From an uncultured Acetobacteraceae bacterium (GTDB taxonomy: Bacteria; Pseudomonadota; Alphaproteobacteria; Acetobacterales; Acetobacteraceae), in assembly GCA_903839965.1 (NCBI GenBank), contig CAIMEK010000833.1, forward strand, positions 1-12,136: a stretch of 12,136 nucleotides of DNA, given 5' to 3'. Position numbers and translations under genes: made by a program. The notes under the pieces were generated by a model. It was not told the DNA's origin and did not search any database. It was given only the letters and a program-made list of their open reading frames with translations. This document shows positions 1 to 5,136 of the stretch, piece by piece (position 1 is the stretch's first letter; each line of letters starts with the position of its first letter).

Positions 1-817
1 CGAGCAGGTCGATGTCGGCGGCGATGACGGCCTCCTGGCCGTAGACCGGGCCGGCGAGGATGTCGCCGAGCGGGCCCACGATGACGCTGCCGCCGCGGAT
101 CAGTTCGGTCGCGGGGTCGTTGCCCTGGATGCAGTCGTAGGCTGCCGGCGCATCCGCCCGCATCATGTACTGGCAGGCGCTGAGCACGAAGGTGCGGCCT
201 TCGTAGGCGATGTGGCGCATGGAGGCCTGCCAGATCTCGCGCTCGTCCACGGTCGGCGCGCACCAGACGTTGACGCCCCTGGCATACAGCGCCTGGCGCA
301 GGTTGGGCATGTAGTTTTCCCAGCAGAACGCCGCGGCGAGCCGGCCGACCGGGGTGTCGAGCACCGGCAGCGTCGACCCGTCGCCCTGGCCCCAGACCAG
401 CCGCTCGCTGGCGGTCGGCATCAGCTTGCGGTGCTTGCCGAGGAGCGCGCCGTCCGCGCCGAAGAACAGCGCCGTGCAGTAGAGCGTCGCGCCGTCGCGT
501 TCGATGACGCCGGTGACGAGGTGGGCCTTCATCGCGGCGGCGAAGCCGCCGATGCGGGCGCATTCGGGGCCGGGCACCGCGATGGCGGCCTGCCAGTAGC
601 GCAGGAAATGGTCGCGGCCGGCGGCGCTGCGCATGCCGATGCGCGCCCCGAAATCGAGCCCCTTGGGGTAGCCGCCGATATAGGCATCGGGAAAGACCGC
701 GAACTGCACGCCTTCGCGCGCGGCCGCCTCGCAATGGGCCTGCATGCGCTCGAGGGTCCGAGTTGTATCGAACAGGCTCGTGCCGGCCTGCACGACGGCG
801 ACGCGATGCTTGCTCAC
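1..817 (-). CDS. Nitrilase (carbon-nitrogen hydrolase family), C-terminus outside window
   Basis: Nitrilases hydrolyse nitriles to carboxylic acids and ammonia in the cytoplasm through a Glu-Lys-Cys triad. Numbering from the GTG at 817: the start VSKHRVAVVQAGT is the usual nitrilase beginning; the first signature reads FPDAYIGGYPKG (residues 42-53); HRKLMPTASER carries the catalytic lysine K131; FCWENYMP carries the nucleophile C165. The 34-residue Lys-Cys spacing fits true nitrilases rather than other branches of the superfamily. The first triad residue is Asp (D44, codon GAT at 688-686) where the family has Glu, so activity is doubtful. I prefer the GTG at 817 because GGAGA lies 7 bases ahead of it; an in-frame ATG at 850 has no good ribosome site. 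About 272 residues are visible and roughly 30-60 should lie beyond the left edge. The gene is divergent from the methyltransferase. Family assignment is secure; substrate unknown. Confidence 0.9.
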   Translation of the reverse strand, partial: MSKHRVAVVQAGTSLFDTTRTLERMQAHCEAAAREGVQFAVFPDAYIGGYPKGLDFGARIGMRSAAGRDHFLRYWQAAIAVPGPECARIGGFAAAMKAHLVTGVIERDGATLYCTALFFGADGALLGKHRKLMPTASERLVWGQGDGSTLPVLDTPVGRLAAAFCWENYMPNLRQALYARGVNVWCAPTVDEREIWQASMRHIAYEGRTFVLSACQYMMRADAPAAYDCIQGNDPATELIRGGSVIVGPLGDILAGPVYGQEAVIAADIDLL

Positions 818-925
818 CAGGCTGTCTCCGGTTGCCGCGGGGGAGCTCATATTGACGGATATTCCGCGGTTGAACAGTCCGCCGGCCCAACGGACCGCAC
901 CGCGGACGAACGCGCGCAGCGACAG

Positions 926-941
926 GCAAATCCGCATTTGC
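926..941. promoter_or_regulatory. Inverted repeat in divergent intergenic region, candidate operator
   Basis: GCAAAT, a 4-base spacer CCGC, then ATTTGC form a perfect 6+6 inverted repeat. It lies between the divergent nitrilase and methyltransferase genes, a common place for a shared regulator site. No regulator gene is adjacent in the window and no strong sigma-70 promoter is evident, so the operator role is inferred from position and symmetry only. Confidence 0.3.
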
Positions 942-974
942 GCCCAAAGACGGGACGCCATACTGAACGGCGCT

Positions 975-1002
975 GATGGTGGCGCCCTGGTGGCGCTCCA
1001 TC
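975..1002 (+). promoter_or_regulatory. Leader hairpin abutting the methyltransferase ribosome-binding site
   Basis: GATGG and GCGCC (975-979, 982-986) pair with GGCGC and CCATC (992-996, 998-1002) around a 5-base loop, with a small internal bulge. The 3' foot of the stem ends one base before the Shine-Dalgarno GGGGAAGA (1003-1010) of the ATG at 1014. It could affect ribosome access if transcription begins upstream. GC-rich DNA makes such stems by chance, so confidence is low. Confidence 0.25.
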
Positions 1003-1013
1003 GGGGAAGAACG

Positions 1014-1781
1014 ATGCGCCGTTCGCAACAGGAATTCGCCGCCAGCCACTACGCGCCCCGCGCGCGGGACTATGTGACCAGCACCGTGCACAGCACCGGC
1101 GACGACCTCGAGCAGATCGCAGCCGAACTGCGCGGACGTAGCACGGCGCGGGTGCTCGACCTGGGATGCGGCGGCGGTCATGTCAGCTATCGCGCGGCGC
1201 CGCATGTCGCCGAAGTGGTGGCCTGCGACGTCACCGCGAGCATGTTGGAAGCGGTCGCCGCCACCGCGGCCGAGCGCGGGCTGGCCAACATTTCGGTGCA
1301 GGCGGGCGCGGCGGAGAAGCTGCCGTTCCCCGCTGCCGATTTCGATGTGGTACTGTGCCGGCTCACCACCCATCACTGGCACAACATGGAGGCCGGGCTG
1401 CGCGAAGCGCGGCGGGTGCTGAAGGGCGCCGGGCGGGCGATCTTCATCGACTCGGTGGCGCCCGCGGAAGCGCTGCTGGACAGCCACCTGCAGGCGATCG
1501 AGCTGCTGCGCGACGCTTCGCATGTGCGCAACTACAGCGTTGCGGAATGGGTTGCCGCGCTCGCGCGCTCCGGGTTTGCCGTGGAGGGCGTGACGGTACG
1601 GGTTGTGCGCATGGAGTTCGCGACGTGGACGGCGCGCACGCGCACGCCGACGGAGCATGCGGCGGCGATTCGCTCGCTGCAGAACGGGGCGGCGGCGGCG
1701 GTGCGGGAGCATTTCGCCGTGGCGGAGGATGGCAGTTTCGATCTCACGGTAGCGACGTTCGTGGTGCGCGCCGGGACGTAG
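1014..1781 (+). CDS. Class I SAM-dependent methyltransferase (Methyltransf_11 / YcgJ-like)
   Basis: A predicted cytosolic methyltransferase of 255 residues, using S-adenosylmethionine. Motif I is VLDLGCGGG at residues 47-55, the acidic residue that contacts the SAM ribose is D72 in VACDVT, and EKLPFPAADFDVVLCRL (101-117) matches motifs II and III of the UbiE/YcgJ-like group. The N-terminus FAASHYAPRARDYVTS and the C-terminal Arg-rich part resemble YcgJ-type small-molecule methyltransferases. I chose the ATG at 1014 because GGGGAAGA lies just upstream and the homologous region begins there; the frame is open further upstream, but that stretch looks non-coding. The acceptor substrate cannot be deduced. 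It is divergent from the nitrilase and followed by a GC-rich hairpin, so it is probably monocistronic. Confidence 0.9.
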   Translation: MRRSQQEFAASHYAPRARDYVTSTVHSTGDDLEQIAAELRGRSTARVLDLGCGGGHVSYRAAPHVAEVVACDVTASMLEAVAATAAERGLANISVQAGAAEKLPFPAADFDVVLCRLTTHHWHNMEAGLREARRVLKGAGRAIFIDSVAPAEALLDSHLQAIELLRDASHVRNYSVAEWVAALARSGFAVEGVTVRVVRMEFATWTARTRTPTEHAAAIRSLQNGAAAAVREHFAVAEDGSFDLTVATFVVRAGT

Positions 1782-1790
1782 CGCGGCGCG

Positions 1791-1823
1791 GCCCCCCTCC
1801 CCCCCCGAGGGGGTGAAGGGGGC
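1791..1823 (+). terminator. GC-rich hairpin after the methyltransferase, possible terminator
   Basis: Starting 9 bases after the TAG, a C-tract of about 15 bases and a following G-rich tract form a stem with a 3-base loop (CGA, 1806-1808) and two mismatches (1797/1817, 1800/1814). There is no T-run, so it is not a classical intrinsic terminator. It may slow polymerase, protect the 3' end, or be a dispersed intergenic element of this genome. Confidence 0.4.
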
Positions 1824-1879
1824 TGGCGGACACGGAATGGGGCGGGTAGCGTGAAGGGGGAATGGAAAGGTTGCTGCGC

Positions 1880-3196
1880 ATGCCGACCCATGCAACTGCC
1901 CGGCTCAAGCACATCCAACGCACCTCGCTGACCCTGCTGGTGGTGAGCGGGATGCTGAACTACATGGACCGCGCCGCGCTCTCCATCGCCAACCCGCTGA
2001 TCCGCCAGGACCTTGGCCTGTCGGTGGCAGAAATGGGGCTGCTGCTGTCCTCGTTCCTGTGGGCCTATTCGTTCACCCAACTGCCGATCGGCGGCCTGGT
2101 GGACCGGTTCAGGCCACGCAAGATGCTGGCCTGCGGGCTGGTGCTGTGGTCGATCGCGCAGGCCCTGGGCGGCTTCATCGTGGGCTTCTGGAGCTTCGTC
2201 GGCACCCGCGTGCTGCTGGGGATCGGCGAGTCGCCGCAGTTTTCGTCCTGCGTGCGGGTGGTGCGCGACTGGTACAACGTGCGCGACCGCGGGCTGCCGA
2301 CCGGCCTGTTCGCCGGCTCCTCCGCCATGGGCACCGCGATCTCCGCGCCGCTGCTGACCTTCATGATGCTGAGCTTCGGCTGGCGCTGGATGTTCGTCGT
2401 GCTGGGCGTCCTCGGGGTGGGCCTCGGCGTCGTGTGGTGGACCGTCTACCGCAACGTCGACGACGTGCCGCTGACCGCGGAAGAGCAAACCCACCTGCAC
2501 GAAGGCGAGGCCAACGAGCCGTACCAGGCGGTGACCATTCCGGAATGGCTGCGCGTGCTGCGCACCGGGCCGACCTGGGGCCTGCTGCTGGGCTTCTTCG
2601 GCACCACCTACATCTCCTGGATGTTCACGGCGTGGCTGCCCGGCTACCTGGAAATGGACCGGCACATGAGCATCCCCAAGACGGGGATGTACGCCGCCAT
2701 TCCGTTCGCCGCCCAGGTGCTCGGCTCGCTGTCGGGCGGGATGTTCGCGCAATTTCTGACCCGGCGCGGCGTCAATCCGATGACCGCCGCCAAGATCCCG
2801 GTGGTCGGCGGCGTCGCCGGCATGGCGCTGTTCACCATCCTGACCGCGGAAGTGGCGAACGACCAGCTGGCGATCGCCTGTCTGTCGCTGGCACTGTACC
2901 TCGGCGGCACCTCGATCGCCTGCGCCTGGACGCTGATCTGCGTGGTGGCGCCGCGCAACTACGTGGGCTCGCTGGCGGGCATGAAGAATTTCGGCGGGTA
3001 TTTCGGCGGCGCGCTGGCGCCCACGGTGACCGGCTTCATCGTGCAGGGCACGCACTCGTTCCGCCTGGCCCTGCTGACCGGCGCGGCGGTCGGCTTTGCC
3101 GCTTCCCTGATCTATCTGTTCGGCGTGCGCCGCAAGATAACGGTGGCCGAGATTACCCGGCCGGACGAGCGGCCCGCCGTCGCGGCCCCGGGTTAG
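1880..3196 (+). CDS. MFS transporter, anion:cation symporter (ACS) type
   Basis: A 438-residue inner-membrane carrier of the major facilitator superfamily with about 12 hydrophobic segments. Diagnostic stretches are LNYMDRAALSIANPL (26-40), the cytoplasmic loop motif GGLVDRFRPRKM (71-82) and the ESPQFSSCVRVVRDWY region (117-132). These are typical of the ACS family, which imports organic anions such as hexuronates, galactonate, glucarate or aromatic acids with protons. The central loop near residues 190-220 is hydrophilic, as expected between the two six-helix halves. Two ATGs are possible: 1862 has its G-run almost touching the start, whereas 1880 has AAAGG nine bases upstream, so I take 1880. 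Its stop overlaps that of the convergent M20 amidohydrolase, so a shared substrate (an N-acyl amino acid or a released carboxylate) is possible but unproven. Exact substrate unknown. Confidence 0.92.
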   Translation: MPTHATARLKHIQRTSLTLLVVSGMLNYMDRAALSIANPLIRQDLGLSVAEMGLLLSSFLWAYSFTQLPIGGLVDRFRPRKMLACGLVLWSIAQALGGFIVGFWSFVGTRVLLGIGESPQFSSCVRVVRDWYNVRDRGLPTGLFAGSSAMGTAISAPLLTFMMLSFGWRWMFVVLGVLGVGLGVVWWTVYRNVDDVPLTAEEQTHLHEGEANEPYQAVTIPEWLRVLRTGPTWGLLLGFFGTTYISWMFTAWLPGYLEMDRHMSIPKTGMYAAIPFAAQVLGSLSGGMFAQFLTRRGVNPMTAAKIPVVGGVAGMALFTILTAEVANDQLAIACLSLALYLGGTSIACAWTLICVVAPRNYVGSLAGMKNFGGYFGGALAPTVTGFIVQGTHSFRLALLTGAAVGFAASLIYLFGVRRKITVAEITRPDERPAVAAPG

Positions 3197-4332
3197 CCCT
3201 CCCCCAGCGCCGCGCGCGCCACCGCGGCCAGGGCGGTGGCGGCGGCGGGCAGGATGGCGTCGTTGAAGTCGTACCGCGGGTTGTGCAGGTCCGCACCGGC
3301 GCCGTTGCCGATCCACAGGAAGGCGCCCGGACGCTCGTGCAGGAACCAGCTGAAATCCTCGCTGGTCATCGCCGGCGGCAGGTCGCGCCGCAGCGCCAGT
3401 CCCGCGCCCGCCACCGCCGCGGCGGCGAGGTGCGCCTCGGCGCGATGGTTGACGGTGGCGGACAAGCCCGGCGGCAGGTCCAGCGTCGCCTGCATGCCGA
3501 AAGCCGCGGCGATGCCGTCCACGATGCGGGCGATCGCGGCGTCCATCTGCGCCCGCACCGCGGGGGTGAAGCTGCGCACGCTGCCGCGCAGGCACACTTC
3601 GGCGGGGATCTGGTTGGACGCCACGCCCCCCTCCAGCATGCAGATCGACACCACGCCGGACTCCAGCGGGTCGAGCGTGCGCGACACCACCGATTGCAGC
3701 GCCACCAGCAGATGGCCGGCCGCCAGCATCGGGTCGCGCGTCAGGTGCGGCAGGGCGGCGTGGCCGGCGTGGCCGCGCAGAGTGATGGTGAGCCGCGTGC
3801 CGCCCGACATCACCGGCCCGTCATGCACCGCGACCGTGCCGGCCGCCAGCCCGGGCCAGTTGTGGTAGGCGAAGATGCGTTCCATCGGGAAGCGCAGCAG
3901 CAGTCCGGCGGCCAGCATGGACCTGGCGCCGCCCTCCCCTTCTTCGGCGGGTTGGAAAACCAGGTGCACGGTGCCGGTCCAGGTGGGATTGCGCGCCAGC
4001 AGCGCCGCCGCGCCGAGCAGGCTCGCGGTGTGGCCGTCATGGCCGCAGGCGTGCATCACCCCCGGCGTGGTGGAGGCGTAGGGTAGCCCGGTGATCTCGG
4101 TGATCGGCAGTGCGTCCATGTCGGCGCGCAGGCCGACGCTGCGGTTCGAGCCGCCGCGCGCCAGCGTGGCCACCACGCCGTGCCCGCCGACGCCGGCGAC
4201 GAAGGGCACGCCGAGTTCGGCCAGGCGGGCGCAGACGAAGGCGGCGGTGGACGCCTCCCGCAGCGACAGTTCGGGATGGGCGTGCAGGTGCCGGCGCCAA
4301 ACGACGAGAGTTTCCGCAAGGGTCTGATCCAT
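3193..4332 (-). CDS. M20D-family amidohydrolase (aminoacylase / hippurate hydrolase-like)
   Basis: A 379-residue predicted metal-dependent amidohydrolase that cleaves N-acyl amino acids. The binuclear metal site is complete: VMHACGHDGH (92-101) gives C96 and H98, FQPAEEGEGGA (126-136) gives the glutamates, FAYHNWPG (154-161) gives H157, and DLHNPRYDFND (348-358) gives H350. RGHAGHAALP (187-196) belongs to the lid/dimer domain and TSEDFSWFL (323-331) to the C-terminal catalytic part. Length and motif order match M20D enzymes such as HipO; the NWPG signature is common there. There is no signal peptide, so it is cytosolic. The start at 4332 has GGGAAG nine bases upstream and gives the family N-terminus (WRRHLHAHPELSLRE); the open frame upstream is unlike the family. 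It converges on the MFS gene, and the coding regions share 3193-3196. Substrate unknown. Confidence 0.93.
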   Translation of the reverse strand: MDQTLAETLVVWRRHLHAHPELSLREASTAAFVCARLAELGVPFVAGVGGHGVVATLARGGSNRSVGLRADMDALPITEITGLPYASTTPGVMHACGHDGHTASLLGAAALLARNPTWTGTVHLVFQPAEEGEGGARSMLAAGLLLRFPMERIFAYHNWPGLAAGTVAVHDGPVMSGGTRLTITLRGHAGHAALPHLTRDPMLAAGHLLVALQSVVSRTLDPLESGVVSICMLEGGVASNQIPAEVCLRGSVRSFTPAVRAQMDAAIARIVDGIAAAFGMQATLDLPPGLSATVNHRAEAHLAAAAVAGAGLALRRDLPPAMTSEDFSWFLHERPGAFLWIGNGAGADLHNPRYDFNDAILPAAATALAAVARAALGEG

Positions 4333-4365
4333 GTCGGGCAACTTCCCACCGGGCCGGCCTGAACG

Positions 4366-4390
4366 CCAGGGGCCGAAACACCAGGGGCCG
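4366..4390. repeat. Tandem direct repeat upstream of the M20 amidohydrolase
   Basis: CCAGGGGCCG occurs at 4366-4375 and again at 4381-4390, a 15-base period, 34 bases or more ahead of the amidohydrolase start. Direct repeats at such spacing can be activator half-sites or slippage products. No regulator is adjacent, so the role is unknown. Confidence 0.45.
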
Positions 4391-4449
4391 GTGGACCTGG
4401 GTGTCGGCGGCGCGGATCGGGCCTTGCCTGTCACGATTGGGGGTCAGCC

Positions 4450-4683
4450 ATGTCCGCACCGCACCGCTGCGGAGATCGCGGCCTGGCGTCCCGCACGGCG
4501 ACGACATCGTCGACCCCCCGGATCAACCCGCCTATGCGCCTTGCCCGGGGGGTCGAGCGTGCCGTCCACGCCAAGGAGCTGGCGCCGGGTGCAGACGGGC
4601 TGGCCGATCCGCGCCGCAAGTTGCTCGATACGCACGAAAAACAACCGCCGGAGCGGCGCGACGCCGCCGATCCGGTGGGTTGA
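4450..4683 (+). CDS. Doubtful 77-residue hypothetical protein
   Basis: An open frame of 77 codons with a reasonable ribosome site (GGGGG six bases before the ATG). Third positions are about four-fifths G or C, which is lower than in the neighbouring firm genes but not random. The product is hydrophilic and Arg/Ala/Pro-rich, with no signal peptide, membrane segment or recognised motif. Immediately downstream another frame (from about 4675 to 4800) encodes a helix-like stretch (EKLLSAHARLAADRRQ), so a frameshifted remnant of a longer gene is possible. It could equally be non-coding. I do not recognise it. Confidence 0.25.
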   Translation: MSAPHRCGDRGLASRTATTSSTPRINPPMRLARGVERAVHAKELAPGADGLADPRRKLLDTHEKQPPERRDAADPVG

Positions 4684-4837
4684 AAAGCTCCTGTCGGCGC
4701 ATGCACGCCTGGCCGCGGACCGGCGCCAGATCCTGCGCGCCGCGCTGGCCGGCGAGCCGCTGCCACATTGCATCGGATTCTTCGCCGCAATCTTGCCACG
4801 CGCGACGGGCAATGGGGGATGTACGACGCGCACTCGA

Positions 4838-5045
4838 GGAACCCTGGTGCACTTCCCCATCCGCCGCAGCTGTACCCGCCTGTCCCGGGCATCGCCCATC
4901 GACGGCCGTGAGATGGCGTGGGCGATGCGCCGGGCGAACCTTCCGCTGCCGAACTCATCGGCGTGGGCGCGTAACGGTTCGGCAACCCTGGTCATGCTAG
5001 CGCGTACCCTGACGTATCAGGGTTGCTCGGACCTGCCTGGGGGCA
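4838..5045 (+). ncRNA. Candidate structured leader upstream of otsA
   Basis: Several complementarities cluster here. A perfect 10-base-pair stem (GCATCGCCCA 4889-4898 with TGGGCGATGC 4919-4928) has a 20-base loop. CGAACC (4935-4940) pairs with GGTTCG (4976-4981) and encloses a small hairpin (GCCGA 4948-4952 with TCGGC 4958-4962). CAGGGTT at 5018-5024 can pair with AACCCTG at 4840-4846, with the longer GCAACCCTG at 4982-4990, or locally with ACCCTGA at 5006-5012. The 5' end loosely resembles the cobalamin-riboswitch B12 box (GGAA, GGTGCA, then CGCAGCTGTA) and the 3' end carries GACCTGCC, but the central motifs are not clear. Function is unproven; chance pairing in GC-rich DNA is a real alternative. 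Confidence 0.2.
4982..5006 (+). promoter_or_regulatory. Weak sigma-EcfG-like promoter candidate for otsA
   Basis: GCAAC (4982-4986), a 16-base spacer and CGTA (5003-5006) approximate the alphaproteobacterial general-stress promoter GGAAC-N16/17-CGTT, with one mismatch in each element. Trehalose synthesis is part of the general stress response in several alphaproteobacteria, so the location makes sense. With two mismatches this is only suggestive. Confidence 0.2.
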
Positions 5046-5136
5046 CCGGCCCAAATCTGACTCGCGGCTGGAGCGCCGGACGGCTGGATGCCGCCGACCG
5101 CTTCGCCGCGCTGCCTGCCGCGTTGCTGGAGGTTAC

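Larger units (their letters stand above)
4333..5136. other. 800-base intergenic region between the amidohydrolase and otsA
   Basis: This stretch lies between divergently transcribed genes and must carry both promoters. It holds the tandem repeat (4366-4390), the doubtful small frame (4450-4683) and a self-complementary block (4838-5045). Other open frames on both strands are low-complexity Arg/Pro/Ala translations without family resemblance or ribosome sites. I see no tRNA, transposase or terminal inverted repeats. It may be a decayed gene plus a long leader. Confidence 0.5.

Noticed and set aside
1532..3595. Very long open frame on the minus strand (687 codons) antisense to the methyltransferase and MFS genes
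   Set aside because: The translation is low-complexity Arg/His/Gly/Ala/Gln-rich, has no domain, and lies opposite well-supported genes; it is a by-product of high GC content.
2059..4086. Long + strand open frame (675 codons) across the MFS gene and the antisense of the amidohydrolase
   Set aside because: It runs out of frame through one clear gene and opposite another; the composition is that of a shadow frame.
4431..4995. Two overlapping minus-strand frames of about 183 codons
   Set aside because: Arg-rich, mutually overlapping in different frames, with no motif and no good ribosome site.
5006..5023. MerR-family operator (ACCCTGA-N4-TCAGGGT)
   Set aside because: The symmetry resembles metal-responsive MerR sites, but no -35/-10 pair with the required 19-20 base spacing flanks it and no merR gene is near.
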